A stretch of DNA of 60,293 bases from Crocinitomicaceae bacterium (GTDB taxonomy: Bacteria > Bacteroidota > Bacteroidia > Flavobacteriales_D > Crocinitomicaceae), in NCBI GenBank assembly GCA_024639405.1, contig JAHEIL010000007.1, forward strand, positions 3,814 through 64,106, read 5' to 3'. The translations under genes were made by a program, and so were the position numbers. Shown here in pieces: positions 17,163 through 26,744 of the stretch. Positions within the stretch are counted from its first letter, which is position 1. Each line of letters begins with the position of its first letter. The notes below the pieces were generated by a model. It did no database searches. It was not told the DNA's origin and was given only the letters and a program-made list of their open reading frames with translations.

Positions 17163-17699
17163 TTATTTCCAGTTTTTTTGTATTTTTCTGTTCGTATTTT
17201 TTCTAAACTTTTTCAAAACACCATCTCTAGTTGAGACGTTTCCACATTTGATTAAGTCAGATCCAATGAATTGCCCATTGCGGTAGAATAACACTTCAAA
17301 CGTTACAGATGTTATTTCATCTCGGTATATAGGGAATAAGTTACCTGTACTTAACGCTGTATTTAGTGGATCTTTGTGTGAAGTTCGCTTAAAATTATTA
17401 TCATACCCTCTAACAGAAATTAATGCATAGGTATCGTAACCTTTATTTTTAACGATTTTACTCAACGAATCATTCGCTAAAATGGCTAATTCATTACCAC
17501 TTTTTAAAATGTTTAACGATGGATTGGCTTTGATACCATTGTTCACCAATAGTTCCGCTAAATTAATTTCTAGGGTATAACGATCTTCCGCTTTTTCCAT
17601 TTGACCAACAACTATTGCATTGGTTAAATGCAAGTTTTTAGTTTGACCAACAATGGTGCAAATTGAAAGTATTGAAATTAAAAATAAAATGAATTTCAT
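17163..17699 (-). CDS. secreted protein of unknown function
   Basis: A 178-aa exported protein. The ATG at 17699 starts a clean signal peptide (FILFLISILSICTIVGQ); a longer frame to 17729 would overlap metF and place ten charged or aromatic residues in front. The mature part contains TNAIVVGQMEKAEDRYTLEI, ALISVRGYDNNFKRTS and a very basic tail (FRKNTNRKIQKNWK). I do not recognise a family; the AIVVGQ-to-NLAELLVNNGIK pattern suggests an alpha/beta periplasmic fold. It starts 10 bp after the metF stop, so it may be co-transcribed with metF. Confidence 0.65.
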   Translation of the reverse strand: MKFILFLISILSICTIVGQTKNLHLTNAIVVGQMEKAEDRYTLEINLAELLVNNGIKANPSLNILKSGNELAILANDSLSKIVKNKGYDTYALISVRGYDNNFKRTSHKDPLNTALSTGNLFPIYRDEITSVTFEVLFYRNGQFIGSDLIKCGNVSTRDGVLKKFRKNTNRKIQKNWK

Positions 17700-17709
17700 A
17701 GGTTTAAAG

Positions 17710-18660
17710 TTAAAAAATTTCTGATGCAATTGCCTTTACTTCTTTTGAATTTGACATCGTATAGTAATGAATACAAGGGACATTTGCTGCTTTCAATTCT
17801 TTTGATTGTTGAATTCCCCATTCAATACCCAATTTTTCAACATCGGCATTTGTCTTACATTTTAACAGTTCTTTAGACAAAGCTTCTGGGTAATCAATTT
17901 TAAAGAATTTAGGCAAAAATGAAATGTGGTTGAGTGATTTAATTGGTTTTATTCCTGGAATAATTGGCACATTAATACCTGCAGCGCGACATGCCTCAAC
18001 GAAATCAAAATATTTTTGGTTGTCAAAAAATAATTGTGTAACAATGTATTCAGCACCAGCATCAACTTTTCCTTTTAAGTAAAGTAAATCAGTAGACAAA
18101 TTCATTGCTTCAAAGTGTTTTTCTGGGTATCCAGCTGCACCAATACAAAATGAAGTAGGTTCTAATTTTATATCATCCATCATGTAATTGCCTTTATTCA
18201 TTTCAGCAATTTGTTGAATTAATTCTACTGCATGACTATGTCCGTCTTGGTGAGGTTTAAAGGTTGCTTCTGTTTTAACGGAATCACCTCTTAGAGCCAA
18301 TACATTGTCAATTCCTAAGAATTGTAAATCAATCAAAGCATTTTCTGTTTCTTCTTTACTAAATCCACCACAAATTAGATGAGGTACAGCATCAACATGG
18401 TATTTATTCATTATCGCTGCACAAATACCTACAGTACCAGGGCGTTTACGAATAGCAATTTTTTCTAAAAGACCATTTTCGCGCTCTTTATAAATAAATT
18501 CTTCTCTGTGATACGTAACATTTACAAAACGCGGTTTAAATTCCATTAATGGATCGATACCATCATAAATTGATTGAATACTTTTCCCTTTTAAAGGAGG
18601 TAAGATTTCAAACGAAAACAATGTTTCTTTCGCTTGTTTTAAATGTTCTGTAACTTTCAT
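17710..18660 (-). CDS. metF: methylenetetrahydrofolate reductase
   Basis: MetF is the FAD-dependent enzyme reducing 5,10-methylene-THF to 5-methyl-THF for methionine synthesis. The 316-aa sequence shows the TIM-barrel landmarks: LFSFEILPPLKGKS at the start (Glu of the active site), FVNVTYHREEF, HLICGGFSKEETE, NVLALRGDS, CIGAAGYPEKH, VTQLFFDN and NVPIIPGIKPI. It is full length. An exact -7 element lies upstream (18677-18684). The small secreted protein gene follows after 10 bp. Confidence 0.96.
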   Translation of the reverse strand: MKVTEHLKQAKETLFSFEILPPLKGKSIQSIYDGIDPLMEFKPRFVNVTYHREEFIYKERENGLLEKIAIRKRPGTVGICAAIMNKYHVDAVPHLICGGFSKEETENALIDLQFLGIDNVLALRGDSVKTEATFKPHQDGHSHAVELIQQIAEMNKGNYMMDDIKLEPTSFCIGAAGYPEKHFEAMNLSTDLLYLKGKVDAGAEYIVTQLFFDNQKYFDFVEACRAAGINVPIIPGIKPIKSLNHISFLPKFFKIDYPEALSKELLKCKTNADVEKLGIEWGIQQSKELKAANVPCIHYYTMSNSKEVKAIASEIF

Positions 18661-18676
18661 CTAGGAAATAAAAGAA

Positions 18677-18684
18677 CAAAGATA
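18677..18684 (-). promoter_or_regulatory. putative -7 element of metF promoter
   Basis: On the minus strand TATCTTTG, an exact -7 match, lies 16 bp before the metF start codon. The -33 region has no good TTG. Confidence 0.45.
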
Positions 18685-18748
18685 GTTGATATTAAGGGAT
18701 ATACTTTGTTAAAAAAGATGAAATTATTGTAAGGATAAGATTAGTCTG

Positions 18749-19414
18749 TTAAATTTTTGCAATTTCTTCTGCAAGAATTAAATCAATTTGAGAAGTGATT
18801 TTGATATTTTCTTCATTTCCATTGACCAAATAAATCGGATATCCTGCTTGTTCAACTAAAGATGCATCGTCTGTAATTTCAGGATGAAATGCTTGTTGAT
18901 ACGCTGTTTCTAAGACTGTTTTTAAAAAACATTGTGGTGTTTGAACTCTGAAAAATTGTTTGCGATCAACAGCATGTGATTCATTTCCTTTAACTTTACG
19001 AATGGAGTCATTAATTGTAACTACGGGAACAACCTGATATTTTGATTTTACATTTTCAAAACAAGTTCCTAAAGTTGCAAAAGAAACAAAAGGTCTAACA
19101 CCATCGTGAACGGCAACATAAGTTCCTGAACAGCTCTTTAAGGCATTTTTTATAGAATCGTAACGCTCTTTTCCGCCGTCTACTATTTCATGCGGTATGG
19201 AACAATTATGCGTATTTAGTAGCTCATTCCAATATTCTCTCCATTCATTTGGAAGCGTAATAATTAATTGCGCTGAAGCATCAAATGCATGAAAAACCTC
19301 TAATGTGCGAATCAAAATTGGTTTGCCACCTATTTCAAGGAATTGTTTTGGAAGTGTTGTTCCCATCCGTTTTCCAATTCCACCTGCTGTAATAATAATT
19401 GAGAATTCGCTCAT
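18749..19414 (-). CDS. ispD: 2-C-methyl-D-erythritol 4-phosphate cytidylyltransferase
   Basis: IspD transfers CMP to methylerythritol 4-phosphate in the non-mevalonate isoprenoid pathway. The 221-aa protein has the nucleotide-binding signature TAGGIGKRMGTTLPKQFLEI, then GGKPILIRTLEVF, GGKERYDSIKNAL, AVHDGVRPFVS, VDRKQFFRVQTPQCF and TDDASLVEQAGYPIYLVNG. The length is slightly short but complete. A -7-like TACTTTTG ends four bases before the ATG, suggesting a leaderless or near-leaderless mRNA. Confidence 0.96.
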   Translation of the reverse strand: MSEFSIIITAGGIGKRMGTTLPKQFLEIGGKPILIRTLEVFHAFDASAQLIITLPNEWREYWNELLNTHNCSIPHEIVDGGKERYDSIKNALKSCSGTYVAVHDGVRPFVSFATLGTCFENVKSKYQVVPVVTINDSIRKVKGNESHAVDRKQFFRVQTPQCFLKTVLETAYQQAFHPEITDDASLVEQAGYPIYLVNGNEENIKITSQIDLILAEEIAKI

Positions 19415-19418
19415 GTTT

Positions 19419-19426
19419 CAAAAGTA
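19419..19426 (-). promoter_or_regulatory. putative -7 element of ispD promoter, four bases before ATG
   Basis: On the minus strand TACTTTTG matches TAnnTTTG exactly and leaves four bases before the start codon. If used, transcription would begin at or next to the A of ATG. A TTG lies 14 bp further upstream, which is a short spacing. Confidence 0.35.
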
Positions 19427-19440
19427 CTAAATTGTAGAGA

Positions 19441-19472
19441 CAAAAAAAAGGTGTCAAATATTGACACCTTTT
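19441..19472 (-). terminator. rho-independent terminator of the ppiD-like gene
   Basis: A 12-bp perfect stem AAAAGGTGTCAA / TTGACACCTTTT with a 3-nt loop. On the minus strand it is followed by a run of eight T, 18 bp after the stop codon. Confidence 0.88.
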
Positions 19473-19489
19473 AATTAATTTGAAGTTAG

Positions 19490-21697
19490 TTATCTTCTAA
19501 TTCCTGCTTTCAAGAAACGACGATTGTCAACAATATCAGCTTTTTTCTTTAAGCCATTTAATGCCAATCCTTGAACATTTCCTTTTAATGCATTTAATAA
19601 TTGTTCTTTTTCTGTTTTGTAAGATGCTGTTGCAGGAGCTTTCGTTGCTTTGTCAATACGAATGACATACACACCCATTTTTCCTTTTAACGGCAATGTT
19701 TTTTGTCCTGGCTTCAATCCAGAAAACAAAGCACCTACTACTTCAGGTTCAAATCCAACTCCTGCAATTTGTGGGTTAGCAAAAACAACTTCAGCTTTCA
19801 TAACTTCTGAATTTGAACGTTTAGCCATTGCTTTCATTGATTTGTCTTTCAATAATTGGTTTGTAAAGCGTTCAGCTTTTTTCTCTTCTATTAAATCACG
19901 TTTCATTAATTCCTCTACATTTTCAAAGGTTGGCTCACCTTTTGTTTTGATAGAAGATAGCATTGCGATGACGTATTTGTCTTTGTCTTTAATTGGTGAA
20001 GAAACTAAATCTCCTTCTAACGCACTTTCATCAAAAGCTAATTTTAAAATTTTGTCTTCAGCAAATGGCGTTGTAAAGCCATATAATTTCGGACTATTTT
20101 CTTCAATTGTAACTGGACGAGCATAGTATCCAGCGCGTTGAGCAATTGTATCAAATGCTTCGATTTTACCTTTCATTGTTGCTTTACGGCCAATTTTAGC
20201 TTGTAATTTGTACAATAAATTATATACCTCTCCGTCTTTGTAATCAATTGTTTCTTGACTTGGTTTGAATGCTTTTACAACATTTGCAACAACTGGTAAG
20301 TAATTTGCATCGCGTTCCATTACCTCAATAATGTGGAATCCAAAATCAGTTTTAACAACCCCAATCGTTCCAATTGGTTTTGTAGCACAGAAAGTTGAAA
20401 ATTGTTCAACCATATCTGCCTCAATGAAATTATCATAAACACCACCTTTGTCTTTAGAACCTGGGTCTTCACTAAATTTCTTAACAAATTCCTCGAAATT
20501 TACTTTGTTAACCAATTTAACCAAACTATCTGCTGTTTTTTGTTTCGCTGCAATAATCTTTGCATCTTTTGATTGATTTGTTGAAATCAATATGTGACGT
20601 GCTTTCAAACGAGCAGGTGTAAAACCTAAAACTTTTGAAATTACTACATTATTTTTAATTGTATAAGGTCCAACAATTTGGCCAATTTTCGCTGTTTTAA
20701 AAACAGTATCCATTGTCATTGGGTATGATTGGAATTTTTGTGCTTTTTCATTGTTCTCTGGAACTGCAGTAGCAATTTTTGTAGAAGAATAAAATTTAAC
20801 ATCACTATTTTCCATGATGTAATTAGAATCATTCGCAGCTGAAAGGAATCCAGCTTTCAATCCATTTAATAACTTATCAAATGCCATTGAATCTCTTTTA
20901 GAAGGCTGAATCATCACATCGAAATAACGAACTTCACGAGAGGATGTTCTATTCATATATTTTTTATCCCCTTTGTGTTCTTCGTAATAATTTTTCAAAG
21001 CTTCATCTGTGATTTTCACATCTTTATCATCAATTTCGCTGTATCTTCTGACTACATAAGAAATACTTTTGATTTCTTTAGAAGCTAAATATTCTTCTTG
21101 TGCTTCTAATTTTGTAACATACAAACCTTGATTTATCAATGCAAAATATTTTTCTTGCTTTCTTCTGTCTGTGTAATATGTTTTACTGTCCTCCCATTGT
21201 TTTTGAACTTTAGGATCTGATGAAGATTCCATTTCTTGGATTCTTTTTTGCAACATTTTTTCATTGAATAAACCAGTTTTTGGATCCGTAAACCCTTGAA
21301 CTAATTCTGGCATAACTTGAAAACCATCACGCCCATACAAGTAAGAATCAAATTCATTTTCACTTACGTCGATACCTAATGCGTCATATTCTTTTTCAAA
21401 AAGAATTGTTTCAGTTAAATAATTCCATGCTTTTTCAATAGAAGCATCTTGCTCAACTTGAGTATACTCTTTTTGTTGTTGTTGCGCTTGTTGGCGATCT
21501 TGTTCTTGAAATTTAGCACTGTTTTCTTCAAAACGATTAAAGTCAACTCGTTCACCATAAACAGTTCCATAACCGATTTGTTCTTCTGAACCAAAGCTCG
21601 TTTTTCTCCAGTCACCTAAAATAAAAGCCAATAATGCAATCCCAATAATGATTACTAATAAAGCTGATTTTTCACGAATTTTTCCAATAATTGCCAT
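19490..21697 (-). CDS. PpiD-like membrane-anchored peptidyl-prolyl isomerase/chaperone
   Basis: A 735-aa folding factor of the SurA/PpiD type. A short cytoplasmic N terminus and one membrane segment (ALLVIIIGIALLAFILGDW) anchor it in the inner membrane. A large SurA_N-like chaperone region follows (about 40-350). The parvulin domain begins at LKARHILISTNQS (about residue 365) and contains FVKKFSEDPGSKDKGGVYDNF and KTDFGFHIIEVMERD. A second, degenerate parvulin-like half follows. It assists proteins leaving the Sec translocon, a busy route in an organism with many barrel and T9SS proteins. It is a single-gene unit with its own terminator. Confidence 0.92.
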   Translation of the reverse strand: MAIIGKIREKSALLVIIIGIALLAFILGDWRKTSFGSEEQIGYGTVYGERVDFNRFEENSAKFQEQDRQQAQQQQKEYTQVEQDASIEKAWNYLTETILFEKEYDALGIDVSENEFDSYLYGRDGFQVMPELVQGFTDPKTGLFNEKMLQKRIQEMESSSDPKVQKQWEDSKTYYTDRRKQEKYFALINQGLYVTKLEAQEEYLASKEIKSISYVVRRYSEIDDKDVKITDEALKNYYEEHKGDKKYMNRTSSREVRYFDVMIQPSKRDSMAFDKLLNGLKAGFLSAANDSNYIMENSDVKFYSSTKIATAVPENNEKAQKFQSYPMTMDTVFKTAKIGQIVGPYTIKNNVVISKVLGFTPARLKARHILISTNQSKDAKIIAAKQKTADSLVKLVNKVNFEEFVKKFSEDPGSKDKGGVYDNFIEADMVEQFSTFCATKPIGTIGVVKTDFGFHIIEVMERDANYLPVVANVVKAFKPSQETIDYKDGEVYNLLYKLQAKIGRKATMKGKIEAFDTIAQRAGYYARPVTIEENSPKLYGFTTPFAEDKILKLAFDESALEGDLVSSPIKDKDKYVIAMLSSIKTKGEPTFENVEELMKRDLIEEKKAERFTNQLLKDKSMKAMAKRSNSEVMKAEVVFANPQIAGVGFEPEVVGALFSGLKPGQKTLPLKGKMGVYVIRIDKATKAPATASYKTEKEQLLNALKGNVQGLALNGLKKKADIVDNRRFLKAGIRR

Positions 21698-21791
21698 TTT
21701 CTTTATTCTTTAAGGGTGCGAATATAATTAGATCAATTGATTTTTAAAAATTTCTGGACGTAATATATTCATATACTTTTACATTCATTCA

Positions 21792-24700
21792 TTATTTGTT
21801 TCTACCAGATCCTCTTCCACCAGGTTTTATTTCGGGTGTCGAAGGTTTTGTTTCTGGTAAACTAGGTTTAGGTCGAACAGGAGTTACAACTGGTTTTAGT
21901 GGGGAGTAATTGATTGAAAAGTTTTGAATTTCTTCGCCACAATTCGATGTTACTTTAACATTTAATTGATTCAATCCTATTTTCAATTTAAATGTAGCTG
22001 ATAATAAATTAGTTGTTGAATTAAAATCAAAAATAGAAATAGTTTGATTGTTTAATTTCAACTGACAATTTTGTTTAGCGTTAACTCCAGATAGGTATGC
22101 TTTGAAATTAAAAATTGAATCACTAACATTAAACGAGTTTTTTGTTGCTTGAATTGCTGTTATTGTTGGTTTATTACAAATCACGTAATTGATTGTAAAG
22201 GTTGCAGTTGTTGTACCACATGCATTTGTAACTGTTAAAACAAATGTATTTAATCCTAGAGTTAAGGTTGTATTACTTGAGAAAGCACCCGTTTCGCTGT
22301 TGTAGCTATAATCATAACTTGTTTGACCATTGTGAGTAAAATTGATTCCTTCTTGCGTTGTATTTGTTTGGATTTTATATTGTATTTGCGTGAAATGTTG
22401 AATGGAAGCAGTAACATTAAATTGACTATTGTTGACTGTAGTGCCATTTGGTAATGTGAAATTAATTTCTGGTTTTAAACACGGATTGTAATTTACTTCT
22501 ATCGTTTTTGAATCTCTTCCACATGCATTTGTAACAGTTAAAACAAAAATATTACTACCTGTAATTAACGTGCAATTTTTTTGAATTGTGCCAGTAGTTT
22601 GATTAATTGTCAAATTCGTTACAGCATTTCCATTTTGAGTCAATGTCACTGAAGCATTTACTAAAGAAGATGCAATAGCAGAAAAATTAAAGCTGTTATT
22701 ATCTGCAATAAATGGTGTTTGAGTTGGATTTACAATCGTTATTTGTGGTGCCATACATGGTGTAGAAGTGAAATTCAAGGTAAATGTTTCAACATCTGTT
22801 CCGCAAGGATTACTAGCGGTCAAAACAAATGTGTTTGTCCCTTGAATTAATGTAGTTGAAGCTTGTAATGTACCTGTTTGGCTATTGAAATTAGCATTAA
22901 TTGCAATCCCATTTTGAGTCAATATAACACTTGTTGAATTTTGTAGCGAAGCGGCAATTGTATAATTCTCATTTGCAGCAATTGAACTCGGAGATGCTGG
23001 TTTAATCAGTGTTATTTGCGGCGTCACGCACGGATTGTAATTTACAGTATATGTTTCAACATCTGTTCCACAGGTATTGATTGCCGTTAAGACAAAGGTA
23101 TTTACACCTTGACTTAAAGTTGTTGCAGCTTGTAACGAACCTGTTTGGTTGTTGTAATTATAATTGATAGAATTGCCATTTTTAGTCAAAGTAATATTGG
23201 TTGTATTTTGCACCAATGCACTTAAGTTGAATGCTTGATTATTCGCAGTAGTGTTAGCATTGCTAGGATTCACCAAGGTAATTAGTGGCGCCACGCACGG
23301 ATTGTAATTTACCGTATATGTTTCAACATCTGTTCCACACGAATTAATTGCAGTTAAGACAAAGGTATTTACACCTTGACTTAAAGTTGTTGTAGCTTGT
23401 AACGAACCTGTTTGGTTGTTGTAATTATAATTGATAGAATTGCCGTTTTTAGTCAAAGTAATATTGGTTGTATTTTGCACCAATGCACTTAAGTTGAATG
23501 CTTGATTATTCGCAGTAGTGTTAGCATTGCTAGGATTCACCAAGGTAATTAGTGGCGCCACGCACGGATTGTAATTTACCGTATATGTTTCAACATCTGT
23601 TCCACACGAATTAATTGCAGTTAAGACAAAGGTATTTACACCTTGACTTAAAGTTGTTGCAGCTTGTAACGAACCTGTTTGATTATTGTAATTATAATTG
23701 ATTGTTGATCCGTTTTTAGTCAAAGTAATATTGGATGTATTTTGCACCAATGCACTTAAGTTGAATGCTTGATTATTCGCAGTAGTGTTAGTATTGCTAG
23801 GATTCACCAAGGTAATTAGTGGCGCCACGCACGGATTGTAATTTACCGTAATTGTTTCAACATCTGTTCCACAGGTATTGATTGCCGTTATGACAAAGGT
23901 ATTTACACCTTGACTTAAAGTTGTTGTAGCTTGTAACGAACCTGTTTGATTATTGTAATTATAATTGATTGTTGATCCGTTTTTAGTCAAAGTAATATTG
24001 GAAGAATTCAAAACAATTGAATTCAAATTCAAATTTTGATTATTAGTTGTATAATTTACATCATTCGGGTTAACTAAGGTTACTTGTGGCGCTGCACAAG
24101 GATTATAATTGACAGTGAATGTTTCTACATCTGTTCCACAGGTATTAATTGCTGTTAAGACAAAGGTATTTACACCCTGATTTAATACTGAAGTTGTTTG
24201 TAAAGTTTCTGTTTGATTGTTGTAGTTAAAGTTAATCGTACTGCCATTTTTAGTCAATGAAATGTTCGAAGAGTTTTGTATTATTGCTGCAATATTAATC
24301 GTTTGATTACTCGTTACAGAGCTTGTATTTATTGGATCCACTAACGAGATTAGTGGCGCCACGCACGGATTGTAATTTACCGTAAATGATTCAACATCTG
24401 TTCCACACGAATTAATTGCAGTTAAGACAAAGGTATTTACACCTTGACTTAAAGTTGTTGCAGCTTGTAACGAACCTGTTTGATTATTGAAATTATAATT
24501 GATTGTATTGCCGTTTTTAGTTAAGGTAATGTTCGTAGAATTTTGCACCAATGCACTTAAGTTGAATGCTTGATTATTCGCAGTAGTGTTAGCATTGCTA
24601 GGATTCACCAAGGTAATTAGTGGTGCCACGCACGGATTGTAATTTACCGTAATTGTTTCAACATCTGTTCCACAGGTATTGATTGCCGTTATGACAAAGG

Positions 24701-26627
24701 TATTTACACCTTGACTTAAAGTTGTTGTAGCTTGTAACGAACCTGTTTGATTATTGTGATTATAATTGATTGTTGATCCGTTTTTAGTCAAAGTAATATT
24801 GGTTGTATTTTGCACCAATGCACTTAAGTTGAATGCTTGATTATTAGCAGTTGAGATTGAATTACTTGGGTTAACCAACGTAATTTGCGGCGCAAGACAT
24901 TGGCGGTACTCGATGGTGATTGTTTTCGTATCTGTGCCGCAACTATTGCTACTTTTAATTGTAATGTTATTCATTCCAACCACTAAATTTAATGTTGCTA
25001 GCAATGTTCCAGTATTTTTATTGAAGCTTGGATTTGGCATTGTTTTATTATTCAACTGAAGTACAATTGAACCATTATTGACATTCTGTATCAATGCATT
25101 TAAATTGTAAATAGCTGAATTAACAATCGTTCCATCAACCGTAGGTTGAATAAATGAGATGATTGGTGTCGCACAAAAAGTATAGTTGATTGAAGAAGTT
25201 TGAGTTGCTTCTCCACATTCGTTTTTTCCGCCAATAAAGAACGTATTGTTTCCTGGGGTTAGTGAAACTGTCGCTTGCACAAGCCCTGAAGTAGCGTTGT
25301 AATTATAATTTGTAATGTTAAAATTGTTGTGTTTAACGGTTAACTGGCCATTCTGTATGTTGGATACATTGGCTGTAAGTGTGTAGTTTATATTTTCTGT
25401 TGAACCATTTGCGGTTAGCGGATTTGTAAAACTAACCAATGGTTGTAAACAAGGGGAATAATTGATTACAAAATTACTTTTAGCATCACCGCATTGATTT
25501 TTAGCGCTTACTTCAAATGTGTGCATTCCAGGAGTCAAAAATGCAGTAGCAGTGAATCGACGTGTTTGCGCGTTGTATTGACCATTTTGATTAAGCGTTC
25601 CATTTTGCGTGAATACAATGTCTTCAATGGAAGTAATGTTTGAAATTTCAGTAGACACTTGATACGTTTCCGTTTTGACATTGGATGTACTTGCAGCACT
25701 TGGATATACTAGACGAATGACTGGTTTTGGACAAGCATTTGAACCAGTTGTGTACGTGTCTATTTTTCCTGAACTATTTGTGTTGTTATTAGTTGTGTTG
25801 TTATTAGTTGTGTTGCTAGCAACATTGTTGTTTGTTCTAAACCTAAAATTAAGGTAAAGAGAAGTGTAATGATAAATATCATTGTATTTACTTGATTTTG
25901 TATAGCCGTCAAAATCATCAATTAAAGTAAATGTTGTTTTGTGTTCAAAACCAAATGTGGTATATTTTCCAACTTGGTAGCCTAAACCAAAGCCTAAACT
26001 TGGCATGAATCCAACACGAAATTTGTCTAAGGTTGAACCATCTAATGGTGTATCTAAGATTCCATCCATCAGTGTTGTAAGTTCAGTTTGCGTGTAAGTA
26101 ATTGATGGGTCATAATTGTACAAACCACCTGATTGTGAACTTGTAAAGTCAATAATATCACCGTACGTTTGGTGCCAAGTCAAGCCGATTCCACCAAAAA
26201 TATAAGGATCAATGTTGGTACGGTCTTTGAAAGAATTTGCATGAATCACCAATTCTAGCCCTAAACGATGAACAGTCGATTCAAAATTATTGATAGTATA
26301 ACCGTAAGTGTTTTTATAATCGGTTAAAACGCCGTTTGAAATGGTGTAATTACTTAAATCTGTTGTATCAAAATCTTGTCCTCTCCATTTCCCGGTTAAA
26401 TAACGCGCTCTTAAATCAAACGATAAAATACGACCATAATCGTAGTTGTATGATTTTCCTAATGTTAAGCCATATCCTAAGTTGGTTTTGTTGGTTACAT
26501 CAGTGGTTTGCCAAGCGCCACCAATATTAAAACCTAAGAACCATTTTGACGTATGATCGTAATCAACTTTCTGAGCAAAAGCGCTAAAAGTGAAAAGAAA
26601 GCTTAATGAAAGTAGTAATTTATTCAT
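21792..26627 (-). CDS. giant outer-membrane barrel protein with 14 Ig-like repeats
   Basis: A 1611-aa exported protein (signal peptide LLLSLSFLFTFSAFAQ). Residues 20-265 look like an OmpA/OmpW-type beta barrel (WFLGFNIGGAW, LGLELVIHANS, VGFMPSLGFGLGYQVGKY, SLYLNFRFR). A Thr/Asn-rich linker follows (about 266-298). From residue 299 to about 1570 come 14 repeats of roughly 90 residues, each opening with C-x-x-P-x-I and closing with NTFVLTAIN-C-G-T-D plus NYNP, so two Cys each and probably one Ig-like beta sandwich apiece. Repeats 4-10 (577-1199) are exactly 89 residues long and nearly identical. The tail is Pro/Lys-rich and basic (RPKPSLPETKPSTPEIKPGG). It is likely a surface adhesin or stalk; no function is known. 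It is divergent from the T9SS type-B operon. Confidence 0.8.
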   Translation of the reverse strand: MNKLLLSLSFLFTFSAFAQKVDYDHTSKWFLGFNIGGAWQTTDVTNKTNLGYGLTLGKSYNYDYGRILSFDLRARYLTGKWRGQDFDTTDLSNYTISNGVLTDYKNTYGYTINNFESTVHRLGLELVIHANSFKDRTNIDPYIFGGIGLTWHQTYGDIIDFTSSQSGGLYNYDPSITYTQTELTTLMDGILDTPLDGSTLDKFRVGFMPSLGFGLGYQVGKYTTFGFEHKTTFTLIDDFDGYTKSSKYNDIYHYTSLYLNFRFRTNNNVASNTTNNNTTNNNTNSSGKIDTYTTGSNACPKPVIRLVYPSAASTSNVKTETYQVSTEISNITSIEDIVFTQNGTLNQNGQYNAQTRRFTATAFLTPGMHTFEVSAKNQCGDAKSNFVINYSPCLQPLVSFTNPLTANGSTENINYTLTANVSNIQNGQLTVKHNNFNITNYNYNATSGLVQATVSLTPGNNTFFIGGKNECGEATQTSSINYTFCATPIISFIQPTVDGTIVNSAIYNLNALIQNVNNGSIVLQLNNKTMPNPSFNKNTGTLLATLNLVVGMNNITIKSSNSCGTDTKTITIEYRQCLAPQITLVNPSNSISTANNQAFNLSALVQNTTNITLTKNGSTINYNHNNQTGSLQATTTLSQGVNTFVITAINTCGTDVETITVNYNPCVAPLITLVNPSNANTTANNQAFNLSALVQNSTNITLTKNGNTINYNFNNQTGSLQAATTLSQGVNTFVLTAINSCGTDVESFTVNYNPCVAPLISLVDPINTSSVTSNQTINIAAIIQNSSNISLTKNGSTINFNYNNQTETLQTTSVLNQGVNTFVLTAINTCGTDVETFTVNYNPCAAPQVTLVNPNDVNYTTNNQNLNLNSIVLNSSNITLTKNGSTINYNYNNQTGSLQATTTLSQGVNTFVITAINTCGTDVETITVNYNPCVAPLITLVNPSNTNTTANNQAFNLSALVQNTSNITLTKNGSTINYNYNNQTGSLQAATTLSQGVNTFVLTAINSCGTDVETYTVNYNPCVAPLITLVNPSNANTTANNQAFNLSALVQNTTNITLTKNGNSINYNYNNQTGSLQATTTLSQGVNTFVLTAINSCGTDVETYTVNYNPCVAPLITLVNPSNANTTANNQAFNLSALVQNTTNITLTKNGNSINYNYNNQTGSLQAATTLSQGVNTFVLTAINTCGTDVETYTVNYNPCVTPQITLIKPASPSSIAANENYTIAASLQNSTSVILTQNGIAINANFNSQTGTLQASTTLIQGTNTFVLTASNPCGTDVETFTLNFTSTPCMAPQITIVNPTQTPFIADNNSFNFSAIASSLVNASVTLTQNGNAVTNLTINQTTGTIQKNCTLITGSNIFVLTVTNACGRDSKTIEVNYNPCLKPEINFTLPNGTTVNNSQFNVTASIQHFTQIQYKIQTNTTQEGINFTHNGQTSYDYSYNSETGAFSSNTTLTLGLNTFVLTVTNACGTTTATFTINYVICNKPTITAIQATKNSFNVSDSIFNFKAYLSGVNAKQNCQLKLNNQTISIFDFNSTTNLLSATFKLKIGLNQLNVKVTSNCGEEIQNFSINYSPLKPVVTPVRPKPSLPETKPSTPEIKPGGRGSGRNK
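23031..24899 (-). repeat. seven tandem 267-bp units inside the giant protein gene
   Basis: The stretch equals exactly 7 x 267 bp, each unit coding for 89 residues that start at the C-V-A-P-L-I-T motif. The sequence GGCGCCACGCACGGATTG recurs at 267-bp (23287, 23554, 23821) or 534-bp spacing (24355). The two units at 23031-23564 differ by only two residues. More divergent copies continue on both sides (about 21895-23030 and 24900-25733). All units keep frame, so gain or loss of units by recombination would not disrupt the protein. Confidence 0.9.
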
Positions 26628-26744
26628 CGTAATATTTTTTATATTTATTTTTAGAAGAAAGCATACAATTAAAGCTAATCTTAAACGTTTTATCCACTAA
26701 ATTATATGTCAAATTTAATCATCTTCGTTTTTAAGCTCAATAAA

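Noticed and set aside
23031-24899. Regular repeats as a CRISPR array
   Set aside because: Units are 267 bp, contiguous and in-frame coding; there are no short repeats with unique spacers and no cas genes.
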